Shown piece after piece: positions 34,751 to 43,151 of a stretch of DNA of 64,000 bases; within the stretch, counting starts at the first letter, position 1; each line of letters opens with the position of its first letter. Position numbers and translations under genes: made by a program. The notes beneath the pieces were generated by a model, which worked only from the letters and a program-made list of their open reading frames with translations, was not told where the DNA came from and did no database searches. Source of the DNA: Psychromicrobium silvestre (GTDB lineage: Bacteria; Actinomycetota; Actinomycetes; Actinomycetales; Micrococcaceae); assembly GCF_013408295.1 (NCBI RefSeq), contig NZ_JACBYQ010000001.1, forward strand, positions 1,612,001 to 1,676,000. Direction: 5' to 3'.

Positions 34751-36022
34751 CTACGAAGCTATCGGTTCCTGTTTCCTAGTCACCGGTGCCAGCACAAAGC
34801 TGACCACAATGAGAACCAGCACGGCTAGCAGGGAGTGCAGAATTCCGATGTGTTCACCCAACAGACCCAGCAAGGGCGGTCCGCAGAGGAATGCCCCATA
34901 GCCGATGGTGGACACCACGGACACCCGAGCGGCAGCGCGCACCGGATCGTCCGCAGCCACCGCGGACATGCCCACCGGGAAACCCAGTGAGGAGCCCAGG
35001 CCCCAGACCACCAGGGCCGCAAAGGCTAGCCAGGGCGTCGGCGCAAAAACGAAGAGCAACAATCCCAGGGCAGCGGTGGCGGAGCAGACCCTCAACACAA
35101 TGACTCGGCCCCAGCGGTCCAGCACGACGGTTCCGCAGAAGCGGCCAATGGTCATGGCCGTCACGAAGACCCCATAACCCACCGCACCCAAGGCATTATC
35201 GAGGCCGTAGCCATCCGCCAGCGCAAGGGGCACCCAGTCCCCGGCAGCTCCTTCGGCCAAGGCTAAGCCCAACACCAACACCCCGATCAGCAGGGTTCTA
35301 GGTTCGCGCCAAGCTGCGGCAACCTGGCTTTTAGCGTCGAGTTTCTGACCCGGCTGAACCACGGGAATTGGGCCGGTGATCGGATCGCGAGTCATTTCGA
35401 TCTTGCGTTCGGTGGAAGCCTGTGGCAAGTGAACGAAATCGGACTGGAAGCTCCGGGAAGCGATCCAAACCAGTACCGCGACGAGGACGGCGGCCACGGA
35501 CAGATGCCAGAGCACCGGCAGTCCGAGGCCTGCGGCGAGCGCGCTGAGCGCCGCGCCAATCACCGTTCCGGCGCTGAACGAACCATGCAGTCTGGGCATA
35601 ATGTGACGTTCTAGCGCACGTTCCAGCGCCGCGCCCTCCACATTTGAGGCCGTATTCCAGGGTGATACCCCGATGCCGATAGTGGCCAGGCCGATGCCTG
35701 CGACCACCGGGGCAGCGAATACCGTGACCCCCAAACCGGTCACAATCAGCCCCAGCGACATCACCAAGGAGCCCACCACCGTGGAGCGACGGGCACCAAG
35801 CCTGGCAACCACCAGCCCGGAGAGGGACACCGAGGCAAAGGACCCCAGACTCATGCACAGCAGCAGCCCGCCGATGGTGGCGGGAGTGAGCGAAAGCCCG
35901 TCGCGGATGGCAGGAATCCGCCCCACCCAGGAGGCAGCCCCAATACCGGACATGAAATAAGCCAGCATGACGCCATTGCGCCATCGATTCAGTTGGACTG
36001 GGCTGAGCGAGCCCGTTCTCAC
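34751..36022 (-). CDS. MFS transporter (YbjJ-like)
   Basis: A 423-residue major facilitator with twelve transmembrane helices. The loop 2-3 motif is LVVARLGARRSTVVGS, and an internal half-repeat begins with LLIGVLVLGLALAEGAAGDWVPLALAD. The set EGAAGDW followed by GLDNALGAVGYGVFVTAMTIGRF is typical of the YbjJ-like group, whose substrates are unknown. It overlaps the MaoC gene by 4 bp, so it is co-translated with the dehydratases. Confidence 0.88.
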   Translation of the reverse strand: MRTGSLSPVQLNRWRNGVMLAYFMSGIGAASWVGRIPAIRDGLSLTPATIGGLLLCMSLGSFASVSLSGLVVARLGARRSTVVGSLVMSLGLIVTGLGVTVFAAPVVAGIGLATIGIGVSPWNTASNVEGAALERALERHIMPRLHGSFSAGTVIGAALSALAAGLGLPVLWHLSVAAVLVAVLVWIASRSFQSDFVHLPQASTERKIEMTRDPITGPIPVVQPGQKLDAKSQVAAAWREPRTLLIGVLVLGLALAEGAAGDWVPLALADGYGLDNALGAVGYGVFVTAMTIGRFCGTVVLDRWGRVIVLRVCSATAALGLLLFVFAPTPWLAFAALVVWGLGSSLGFPVGMSAVAADDPVRAAARVSVVSTIGYGAFLCGPPLLGLLGEHIGILHSLLAVLVLIVVSFVLAPVTRKQEPIAS

Positions 36023-36444
36023 TTCAGACGAACAAGCGCTTGTGCCTTAACCAGCACCTTCTGGCCTTCGGCGGTCACAGTCAGATCGATGCGAGCGGTC
36101 TTCGCTTCCGGATCAAGAGCACCGACCGTGCCGATCACCTCAATCACCGCTCCGGTCTCGCTGTCCGGTACCGGTACGGGCTTGGTGAAACGGGTCTGAT
36201 AATCAATCACCGCGCCCGGATCGTCCAGCCAGTCGGAGACCAGTTGCACGGCGGAACCCATGGTGAACATGCCGTGGGCAATAACCCCGGGAAGTTCAAC
36301 CTCACGGGCGAACCGTTCGTTCCAGTGGATCGGGTTAAAGTCACCTGAGGCACCCGCATAACGCACCAGGTCTGCCCGGCTTACCTCAATGCTGCGGCTA
36401 CCGATCTGCTCTCCGACGCTCAGCGTGGCAAGGTCGCTGCTCAT
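36019..36444 (-). CDS. MaoC-like (R)-specific dehydratase, HadB type
   Basis: A 141-residue hot-dog-fold hydratase. The catalytic Asp/His motif is in YAGASGDFNPIHWNERFA, with VIAHGMFTMGSAVQLVSDW following. It overlaps the next upstream gene by 4 bp; together the pair corresponds to mycobacterial HadA/HadB heterodimeric 3-hydroxyacyl dehydratases. In an organism lacking mycolic acids its role would be general fatty-acid metabolism; this is an inference. Confidence 0.9.
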   Translation of the reverse strand: MSSDLATLSVGEQIGSRSIEVSRADLVRYAGASGDFNPIHWNERFAREVELPGVIAHGMFTMGSAVQLVSDWLDDPGAVIDYQTRFTKPVPVPDSETGAVIEVIGTVGALDPEAKTARIDLTVTAEGQKVLVKAQALVRLK

Positions 36445-36902
36445 TTCTCGCCCTCATTCTCTTGGCCCCTGACCAGAATGGCGGAGGTCGTAGTGGCGAC
36501 CGCCTGCCCATCCGCGGTGGTGATTTCGGCTCGGGTGGTGATCATCGCGCCGCCGCCCATGGCTCGTATCGCATCGACGTGAAGTTCAGCTTGTAAAGCA
36601 TCTCCGGCGACAATCGGCCGGTGATGGGTGAAGCGCTGCTCGGCGTGCACCACGCGGGAAAAGTCGATGCCGGAGTCCTGATCTTGAATGAGTAGAGCAT
36701 CGGCACGCTGCGCGACAATGATCGCGAAAGTGGGCGGAGCCAACAGATCAGGATAGCCAAGCGCACGGGCGGCCTCGACGTCAAAATGAGCCGGATGGCT
36801 GGCTTTTACCGCCTGCGCAAACTCACGGATCTTCTCCCGGCCAACGTCGTACACCGCTGCGGCGGGATACACCCGGCCCAGCAGATCAGGATTGACGGAC
36901 AT
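36441..36902 (-). CDS. MaoC N-terminal-domain dehydratase, HadA/UPF0336 type
   Basis: A 153-residue hot-dog protein lacking the catalytic Asp/His pair, as in HadA. Typical segments are YDVGREKIREFAQAVKASHPAHFD, YPDLLAPPTFAIIVAQRAD and VVHAEQRFTHHRPIVAGDAL. AAGGAGAG precedes ATG 36902. It is the first gene of the HadA-HadB-MFS set. Confidence 0.9.
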   Translation of the reverse strand: MSVNPDLLGRVYPAAAVYDVGREKIREFAQAVKASHPAHFDVEAARALGYPDLLAPPTFAIIVAQRADALLIQDQDSGIDFSRVVHAEQRFTHHRPIVAGDALQAELHVDAIRAMGGGAMITTRAEITTADGQAVATTTSAILVRGQENEGEK

Positions 36903-36909
36903 GGCTCTC

Positions 36910-36937
36910 CTTAGGCAACTAAAACGTTTTCCCTAAG
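36910..36937. promoter_or_regulatory. nested dyad in front of the HadA-like gene
   Basis: CTTAGG and CCTAAG flank the perfect palindrome AAAACGTTTT (36921-36930). The dyad sits within 35 bp of the start codon, over the ribosome-binding site, in the only AT-rich stretch of this spacer. It is a plausible operator. The rest of the spacer to 37051 holds GC-rich repeats shared with 34718-34750. Confidence 0.45.
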
Positions 36938-37051
36938 CCTATCCCTACGCCCTCCCAAAACTCGTACCTCGTTCCGGGTCCCTCGGGCGTTGGGGCCCAC
37001 TCCGAGGGGCCCCGACTGAACTCGTGAAGACGGGGAGGAAGATAGGCGCTA

Positions 37052-37615
37052 TTACGATTTAGCTTGCGCGAGTAGCTTCAAGGCTTCGATGACGCCTTGC
37101 AGCGATTCCAAGCCCTGTGGATAAGCCGTATCCGCGACACCTAAACCTTGGCCATGCAAGGAGGCGTTGTAATACATCCCGTCGCCAATCAGGATGATGG
37201 TCTGCGCGATGGTGGGATCGCCAATCTCCTCGCAAATGAGCTCGAACCAACGAAGCTGGATGCCAGCAAATACCGAGCGCACATGCTCCTCTTGGCCCTG
37301 AGCCAAACGCAAAGCCGCGACAATTACCCGGTCCAACTCGGAATCCGTCTGGCCTGAGGTCCGAATATAGTATTTGGCTGGCCCTTCGGGAGCTTGAGCC
37401 ATCTCAGTCAAGTCGAGCTCCGCCAGTTCCTTCAGCCGTTCGATCAGCCCCTCTGCAAGGGCTTCCCGACTGCCAAAATGGTAAAGCAGACCGCCCTTAG
37501 ATACCCCGGCAGCGGCGGCCACCGCGTCGAGGGTGGCCGCTCGCTCGCCGTCGTTGAGCAGCATATTTTCGAAGGCCCGCAGGATTCTGTCCCGAGCCGA
37601 AGATGTCCTTGCCAT
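37052..37615 (-). CDS. TetR-family repressor of the adjacent efflux gene
   Basis: A 187-residue regulator. The helix-turn-helix is RDRILRAFENMLLNDGERAATLDAVAAAAGVSKGGLLYHFGSREAL. The C-terminal ligand domain is of the TetR_C type, with LIERLKELAELDL and VFAGIQLRWFELI. It is divergent from an MFS efflux pump whose promoter contains a TACCGTC/GACGGTA dyad, the standard layout for drug-responsive repression. Confidence 0.94.
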   Translation of the reverse strand: MARTSSARDRILRAFENMLLNDGERAATLDAVAAAAGVSKGGLLYHFGSREALAEGLIERLKELAELDLTEMAQAPEGPAKYYIRTSGQTDSELDRVIVAALRLAQGQEEHVRSVFAGIQLRWFELICEEIGDPTIAQTIILIGDGMYYNASLHGQGLGVADTAYPQGLESLQGVIEALKLLAQAKS

Positions 37616-37642
37616 GGTCCTATTCTCCCGGTTTCCCTCATC

Positions 37643-37697
37643 GAGTGTGGAGATCTACACCTTTTGAGCATCGTTTGAGCTGCAGATCTCCACACTC
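37643..37697. repeat. long inverted repeat with 14-bp perfect arms
   Basis: GAGTGTGGAGATCT (37643-37656) and AGATCTCCACACTC (37684-37697) are exact reverse complements separated by 27 bases that include two TTTGAGC copies. It lies beside the TetR start and upstream of the MFS promoter, so it may serve the tetR promoter. Confidence 0.85.
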
Positions 37698-37700
37698 AAC

Positions 37701-37730
37701 TTGATAAGTGTACCGTCTGGACGGTATAGT
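37701..37730 (+). promoter_or_regulatory. MFS promoter with TetR operator between -35 and -10
   Basis: TTGATA (37701-37706), an 18-base spacer and TATAGT (37725-37730) form a good promoter. The dyad TACCGTC-TG-GACGGTA (37711-37726) fills the spacer and overlaps the -10 box. A bound repressor would block RNA polymerase. This is a direct sequence argument for control by the divergent TetR. Confidence 0.8.
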
Positions 37731-37759
37731 TATCTTCAATATCAACCAGGAGAATCCCC

Positions 37760-39286
37760 GTGTCCAGCACCGTCACCACCCACCTCATCAAGAGCCCACG
37801 AGCCACCGCGCGCGGCTGGCTTGCCCTGGCCGTACTGATGTTGCCGGTCTTGCTGGTCGCCGTGGACAACACCGTGCTCTCCTTCGCCATCCCAGAAATC
37901 TCCACCAGCCTCTCCCCCTCAGCACCTGAGTTGCTCTGGATCGTCGATGTCTACCCGCTCGTGCTGGCCGGGCTTCTGGTTTCGATGGGCTCCTTTGCCG
38001 ATCGGGTGGGACGACGGCGGCTGCTCCTGATCGGTGGGGCAGGCTTCACTTTGGTGTCGGTACTGGCCGCATTCGCCCCTAACGCCGCCACCCTGATCGC
38101 AGCCCGCGCCCTGCTGGGCTTCTTCGGTGCCATGCTGATGCCTTCCACGCTGTCCTTGATCCGCAACATCTTCCTTGACCCGCGGCAGCGCCGAGTGGCC
38201 ATTGCAGTCTGGGCTGCCGGCTTCTCTGGCGGCGCCGCTCTTGGCCCCATTGTCGGAGGCTTCCTACTGGAGCATTTCTGGTGGGGCTCGGTGTTCCTAC
38301 TGGCCGTGCCGGTACTCATTCCGCTGCTCGTCTTCGGCCCAATCTTCATTACCGAATCCCGCGATCCTCGGCCCAGCCCGATCGACCCCTTGAGCATCCT
38401 GCTCTCCTTCGCGGCCATGGTCCCGCTAGTCTTTGGGATTAAGTCCTTTGCCACCGAGGGACTGGGCTGGAGTTCGGCGCTGCCCGCCGCCGTCGGACTG
38501 CTGAGCGCTTGGCTCTTCATCCGCCGTCAGCTCCGTCGCGAGAACCCTATGTTGGAGGTGCAGCTCTTCAAGAACCCCGTCTTCACCGGAGCCGTGCTGG
38601 CCAATCTGCTCAGTGTGTTCTCGCTCGTAGGGTTCCTGTTCTTCATCTCTCAGCACTTACAACTGGTGGCCGGATTGACTCCGCCACAGGCCGGCCTGGC
38701 CTTGCTACCGGGCCTCGCGGTGACGATTCTGATGGGTCTGCTCGTGGTGCCGATGGCGCGACGGATTAAACCGGTCTGGCTGGTCACCGGCGGCTTGCTG
38801 CTCAACGCCGTCGGCTACGCCCTCATTGTGAGCTTCAACCCGCCGCCGGTGGGTGCACTGCTGATTGCCTTTGCCGTTCTCGGCGCGGGCATCGGCGCCG
38901 CAGAGACGATCTCCAACGATCTGATCCTCGGCTCGGCTCCGGTCGAGAAGGCGGGAGCCGCCTCGGCAATTTCCGAAACGGCTTATGAGTTGGGCTCGGT
39001 ACTCGGCACCGCGATCCTCGGTTCCATTCTGGCGGGGGTGTACCGGAGTCATCTGGAGTTACCCGCTGGCCTCGGCTCGGAAGCGACAGAAAAGGCCAGT
39101 GGCACGCTGGGTGGCGCTCTTGAGGTGGCCGGCTCCCTGAATGCCGACGCTGCGGTGGCTTTGCGCGATTCTGCTATGGCAGCCTTTGATCAGGGCGCCG
39201 TGGTCATCGCGGTAGTCGGCTGTGTGCTGATGCTTGGGGCGGCAATTCTTTCGGTGTTCATGCTTCGTAAGGCGAAAGCCGCCTAG
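37760..39286 (+). CDS. MFS drug efflux transporter (DHA2, 14-TM type)
   Basis: A 508-residue exporter of the QacA/SmvA/EmrB type. TM1 carries LLVAVDNTVLSFAIPEI, and loop 2-3 has GSFADRVGRRRLLLIGG. Motif C is present as WAAGFSGGAALGPIVGGFLLEHF. About fourteen helices are predicted, which fits DHA2. The start is GTG with AGGAG 7 bases upstream. It is controlled by the divergent TetR gene. The substrate range, probably cationic biocides or drugs, is inferred from the family. Confidence 0.93.
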   Translation: MSSTVTTHLIKSPRATARGWLALAVLMLPVLLVAVDNTVLSFAIPEISTSLSPSAPELLWIVDVYPLVLAGLLVSMGSFADRVGRRRLLLIGGAGFTLVSVLAAFAPNAATLIAARALLGFFGAMLMPSTLSLIRNIFLDPRQRRVAIAVWAAGFSGGAALGPIVGGFLLEHFWWGSVFLLAVPVLIPLLVFGPIFITESRDPRPSPIDPLSILLSFAAMVPLVFGIKSFATEGLGWSSALPAAVGLLSAWLFIRRQLRRENPMLEVQLFKNPVFTGAVLANLLSVFSLVGFLFFISQHLQLVAGLTPPQAGLALLPGLAVTILMGLLVVPMARRIKPVWLVTGGLLLNAVGYALIVSFNPPPVGALLIAFAVLGAGIGAAETISNDLILGSAPVEKAGAASAISETAYELGSVLGTAILGSILAGVYRSHLELPAGLGSEATEKASGTLGGALEVAGSLNADAAVALRDSAMAAFDQGAVVIAVVGCVLMLGAAILSVFMLRKAKAA

Positions 39287-39304
39287 GTCGGAGAACGAGC
39301 CGGT

Positions 39305-39562
39305 TTAGTTTGAACCGGTTTGGCTCTGTTTGGCGTGTGCGTCCTTGAGCCTGCGGCTTACCGCGCGACCACGCACCCCGATGCCGATCACATGTAACAG
39401 CATGCCGAGCCCCAGGAAGGGCATCCCCGTCCACATCACGCCGGAGTTGCCAATATTCGCACCGATGATGGTCAGCACCAGGCCAATAGCGAGGGCAGCC
39501 ATCGCCGAGAAGACGATGACCCGATAGGCCAGGCCGGAGCTTTGCCAGAATTCATTGAGCAC
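39305..39562 (-). CDS. small two-helix membrane protein
   Basis: An 85-residue protein with two hydrophobic helices (about 13-34 and 42-63), a positively charged region (RGRAVSRRLKDAHAK) and an Asn-rich end. It is convergent with the efflux gene; the AGCCGGTT/AACCGG hairpin at the junction may terminate both. No known family. Confidence 0.7.
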   Translation of the reverse strand: MLNEFWQSSGLAYRVIVFSAMAALAIGLVLTIIGANIGNSGVMWTGMPFLGLGMLLHVIGIGVRGRAVSRRLKDAHAKQSQTGSN

Positions 39563-39648
39563 GGCTCCAGTCTATCGGCCTAGCCGAGCCCGCACCGAAG
39601 GCGGGCTTCGCCGGGGATTGACAGCCCCTGCGGGCTAGCTAGAACAAG

Positions 39649-40578
39649 CTAAAACAAAGAGGTCTGCCGAGCCGGAAGCTCGGAATGGAACTCCCCCAGC
39701 TCAATCAGTTTGCCCTTGAGTTCGCCGAGGTTCAGCACGAAATCTGTGCCCTCCAGTTCGGCCACCGCAAAGGGGCCGAGCATGGCGTTGAGCGGAAGCC
39801 CGTGTTCGCCACCGTCCAGAGTCAAGGGATAGGGCTCGCGTTGCGCGGAGCTAGTCAGGCCCGCTGCCAAGGGGGAAGGTTGCCAGAGTTCTTCGACAAC
39901 GCTGAAACCCGGCAGCCCGACGGCGTTCAGATGCTCCCGCACCCGGCTCGCCGTCGCCTGATTGGTCTCTTGAATAGCTACCAAGGACCAGGGCTGGGTC
40001 AAGGAGCTCAGTTTCGTCGCGGAACGCACCTGCTGCGGTAAGCCGAGCCCTTCGCTCACCGAGTCTTCAAGCATCCGAACGATCCTGCCGTCCTCGGCTT
40101 CGGCCACGTACTGCGCGGTCACCGCCCCCTGTTCCGCCAGCCGCACGGTTTTACGCAGTTGGGAGGCCGTACCGACCTTGCTGGCACCATTGGCAAAGCT
40201 CGCGATGTAGAGCCAATGCGGTTGGGCTAGATACGCCCGCAGCCCTTCCGGAGCGGTCCCACCGCGATGAAAGTCGTGCATGTACCGGAAGTCGTCCCGA
40301 GCAAAGCAGGGACCGCATTGATAGCCTCGTTCCGCCAAAGCGCCGCTCGGACAGCGAGTATGGAAGGCCGACGTCGGGCCCGGTACCGTGGAGAAGCCCA
40401 GGCAATGCCGCCTGCCGTCCAGTACCTTGAAGCCAAGCGTGCTACCGAGAGTCAGCGGCAGCGCGCCGTCGACCGTATCCTGGCTGACCACATTTTGGCC
40501 GACCACATTTTGGCTGAGCACCTGTTGATAGGCCAGGCGTGGCTGGCCGGTGGACCAATCGACGCCACGGACCAGCAT
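39649..40578 (-). CDS. DUF2797-domain protein
   Basis: A 309-residue protein of the DUF2797 family. A likely zinc site is formed by CPSGALAERGYQCGPC (about residues 75-90). It is followed by PHWLYIASFANGASKVGTAS, a small pattern that recalls GIY-YIG nuclease cores (a personal observation). The N terminus has a duplicated NVVGQ/NVVSQ stretch encoded by an 18-bp direct repeat. Its ATG overlaps the stop of the upstream lyase gene by one base, so the two are co-translated. Function unknown. Confidence 0.8.
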   Translation of the reverse strand: MLVRGVDWSTGQPRLAYQQVLSQNVVGQNVVSQDTVDGALPLTLGSTLGFKVLDGRRHCLGFSTVPGPTSAFHTRCPSGALAERGYQCGPCFARDDFRYMHDFHRGGTAPEGLRAYLAQPHWLYIASFANGASKVGTASQLRKTVRLAEQGAVTAQYVAEAEDGRIVRMLEDSVSEGLGLPQQVRSATKLSSLTQPWSLVAIQETNQATASRVREHLNAVGLPGFSVVEELWQPSPLAAGLTSSAQREPYPLTLDGGEHGLPLNAMLGPFAVAELEGTDFVLNLGELKGKLIELGEFHSELPARQTSLF

Positions 40579-41477
40579 TAGACGGACGGCTGGACGCCGA
40601 AAGCCACCGCGAGTTTCATAATCTTCTGAGCACGACCCAAACGAGGCAGATCCGAACCATCCCGAATCACGCCGCCCCGAGCGTCGAAGTCAGCCATGAA
40701 ATCGGTGGCCCAAGCGACATCGGATGGTGCCGGGGAGATTACTTCGTTGATCACGGTTGCCTGATCGGCTTGCAGGCAAAGCTTGCCGGTCATCCCCATC
40801 GAGACGGTGACGGCGGACTGTTCGCGCAGCACCGGGTGATTGGTGCCCACCGTGGGGCCATCGATCGGGCCGGGCAAATTACCGACCCGGCTGGCGACGA
40901 CGAGCTTGGCGCGCGGGTAGGCCATCGCCTCCCGATCGGCGGACATGCCGGTATCGCGGCGGAAATCGCCGGAACCGAAGGCCAGCCTAAAGGCACCCTC
41001 CGCACGAGCGATGTTATTGGCTTCTTCGATGCCCACCGCGGACTCCACCAGAGCCAGCACCCGGGTCTTGCCGTCCAGCCGGTGGTAGGTCTCCTTGACC
41101 TGCTCGGCGCTTTCCGTTTTCGCGAGCATAACTCCCAGCAAACCGGGGGTATTACGCAACTCGGCAACGTCATCGGCCCAGAAGTCACTGCTCACATCGT
41201 TAATCCGCACCCAGGCGCGGCCGCCGCCCCGGAGCCATTGCAGAACGTCAGAGCGCGCGGAAGACTTATGTGAGGGATCTACCGCATCCTCAATATCGAG
41301 CACGACGGCGTCCGCACGGGAGGTGATGGCCGCATCGAAGGTCTCGGGCTGGGTGGCCGGAACCAGCAGCCAGGAACGCGCGATCTCGGCGGGAACATTG
41401 CGAATACGGGGCAGTGGGGAGGTCAGTGGACTAGTTTGACTGGACAAACCGGTGTCACCGTAGGCGTCGGAAGGCAT
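40578..41477 (-). CDS. HpcH/HpaI-family (CitE-like) lyase
   Basis: About 299 residues. The fold begins at RSWLLVPATQPETFDAAITSRADAVVLDIEDAVDPSHK; the Asp/Glu of DIEDAV and the later LALVESAVGIEEANNIA (Glu) bind the metal and acyl-CoA in CitE-like enzymes. GRAWVRIND supplies the CoA-contacting Arg. Related actinobacterial proteins include citramalyl-CoA and malyl-CoA lyases; the substrate here is uncertain. ATG 41477 is chosen because the extra 21 residues upstream look non-conserved. Confidence 0.87.
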   Translation of the reverse strand: MPSDAYGDTGLSSQTSPLTSPLPRIRNVPAEIARSWLLVPATQPETFDAAITSRADAVVLDIEDAVDPSHKSSARSDVLQWLRGGGRAWVRINDVSSDFWADDVAELRNTPGLLGVMLAKTESAEQVKETYHRLDGKTRVLALVESAVGIEEANNIARAEGAFRLAFGSGDFRRDTGMSADREAMAYPRAKLVVASRVGNLPGPIDGPTVGTNHPVLREQSAVTVSMGMTGKLCLQADQATVINEVISPAPSDVAWATDFMADFDARGGVIRDGSDLPRLGRAQKIMKLAVAFGVQPSV

Positions 41478-41563
41478 GTATCTACCGTAGCGCGAGGAGC
41501 TGCCGGGCGCGATTTGAGGCGCGAAGATGACCAGTTTCAAGTTTTTTTGAGAATATTTTCTTT

Positions 41564-41580
41564 AGGTCAAAAACTGACCT
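41564..41580. promoter_or_regulatory. dyad AGGTCA-AAAAC-TGACCT before the VOC gene
   Basis: A 6-bp inverted repeat lies in an AT-rich region (T-runs at 41545 and A-runs at 41570) about 65 bp upstream of the VOC start and in the divergent spacer with the lyase. The position fits an operator, but no regulator gene is nearby. Confidence 0.4.
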
Positions 41581-41642
41581 GAAGGGTGTTTAGGCTGGAT
41601 TTATCAACTCAGTTACTAACCCTAAGGAAAGGCAGCACTCCC

Positions 41643-42041
41643 ATGGCTCTGACAATGAAACTCGAAGTTGTACCGATTCCGGTCACCGATGTTGACCGGG
41701 CGAAGGCGTTCTACGTCGAGAAGGTCGGCTTCAACGCCGATCACGATGCGCGGGTCGATGAGAAAATCCGTTTTGTACAACTCACTCCGCCAGGCTCAGC
41801 CTGTTCGATTGTGCTGGGTGAAGGCATTGTCGAGATGGCTCCCGGTACGCAGAAGGGCGTAATGATGGTGATCGAGAGTGCGGAGGAGACCCTTGTCGAT
41901 CTGCGTAGCCGCGGGGTGGAAACCAGCGAGATCATCGATATGGATTGGGGCCGGTTCATCTACTTCTCTGACCCCGACGGCAATAGCTGGGCCTTGCAGG
42001 AGCTGCCCGATTATGCCGCGGCGAAGCAGGCGCAAAGCTGA
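41643..42041 (+). CDS. VOC-superfamily (glyoxalase-like) protein
   Basis: A 132-residue single-domain VOC protein: VPIPVTDVDRAKAFYVEKVGFNADHD begins the first beta-alpha-beta unit, and GRFIYFSDPDGNSWALQEL ends the second. The metal-site candidates of the family are partly present. Start ATG 41643 follows AAGGAAAGG; a longer frame from 41586 is less likely. The role (glyoxalase, resistance or dioxygenase) cannot be told. Confidence 0.87.
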   Translation: MALTMKLEVVPIPVTDVDRAKAFYVEKVGFNADHDARVDEKIRFVQLTPPGSACSIVLGEGIVEMAPGTQKGVMMVIESAEETLVDLRSRGVETSEIIDMDWGRFIYFSDPDGNSWALQELPDYAAAKQAQS

Positions 42042-42105
42042 ACTGCGCCACCTGACGAAATCACGTGAGGCGACTTTGGCGGCAAAGTCCTGCTAGAACT
42101 AAGGC

Positions 42106-43149
42106 ATGAGCACTCCCAAGATCCCGATTCTGATGGACGTCGATACTGGAATCGACGACTCTCTTGCCTTGATTTATTTACTGGCTAGCGAGGAAGCAGA
42201 GATCCTGGGGATAAGTTGCACCGCCGGCAACGTGCCAGCCCGTCAGGTGGCAGCCAATAACCTTGCCTGGCTGGAATTGTGCGGACGCAGCGGCATCGAG
42301 GTGGCCCTAGGCGCCGAGGTGCCGCTGCTCACTCCCCTCAGGACAACCGAGGAAACTCACGGCCCGCAGGGCATCGGCTATGCCGAATTACCCGAGCCTC
42401 GTGCCGAGCTTTCCCCCCGGCACGCCGCCCAACTCTGGATCGACTTAGCCCGGGAACGACCCGGCGAGATCACCGGACTGGTGACCGGGCCACTGACGAA
42501 CCTGGCCCTCGCGGTGAAGCTCGAACCAGAATTACCCCAACTGCTGAAACGAATTGTGGTGATGGGCGGCGCGTTCAACTATCCAGGTAACACAACGCCG
42601 TCAAGCGAATGGAATGTCGCCGTGGACCCTGAGTCCGCGAAAGTGGTTTTCGATGCGTTCTCCGGGTTACCGGCGAATCGGCAGCCCATCATCTGCCCGC
42701 TGGACGTCACCGAGACCGTGGTGATGACTCCCGAGCATCTGGCGAGACTGGCAGAGGCAGCAGACAGCTCGCCGATTGAGCGTCCCAGCTCAACAGACTC
42801 CCACGGCCTTCGCTCACAGACCTCAAACCCTTTAGTGCGGCACCTGGTTGACGCTGTTCGCTTCTATTTCGAATTCCATTTCGACCACAAGCAGGGCTAT
42901 ATCAGCCATATGCACGATCCCTTTGCCGCCGCCGTCGCGCTTGATTCCTCATTGGCCGTTTTGCGCCCGGCAACCGTCGACGTCGAGCTAGCCGGAACCT
43001 TGACCCGAGGCGCCACTATTGCCGATTGGCATGGGCTGTGGGGGCGGGAAGCCAATGCTCTGGTGGCGGTGCAAACCAATCCCGAAGAGTTCTTCGAGCA
43101 GCTGATCGAGCGGGTCGGAGCTTTTGCCCGGACGATACCTGGGATCTAG
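42106..43149 (+). CDS. nucleoside hydrolase
   Basis: A 347-residue ribonucleoside hydrolase that cleaves the N-glycosidic bond. The calcium-binding motif DVDTGIDDSLAL lies at the N terminus, followed by GISCTAGNV and LVTGPLTNLALAV. KRIVVMGGAFNYPGNTTPSSEWNVAVDPES is the substrate region, and HDPFAAAVALD carries the catalytic-site His. The gene follows the VOC gene by 64 bp. The purine versus pyrimidine preference is not evident. Confidence 0.93.
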   Translation: MSTPKIPILMDVDTGIDDSLALIYLLASEEAEILGISCTAGNVPARQVAANNLAWLELCGRSGIEVALGAEVPLLTPLRTTEETHGPQGIGYAELPEPRAELSPRHAAQLWIDLARERPGEITGLVTGPLTNLALAVKLEPELPQLLKRIVVMGGAFNYPGNTTPSSEWNVAVDPESAKVVFDAFSGLPANRQPIICPLDVTETVVMTPEHLARLAEAADSSPIERPSSTDSHGLRSQTSNPLVRHLVDAVRFYFEFHFDHKQGYISHMHDPFAAAVALDSSLAVLRPATVDVELAGTLTRGATIADWHGLWGREANALVAVQTNPEEFFEQLIERVGAFARTIPGI

Positions 43150-43151
43150 AG

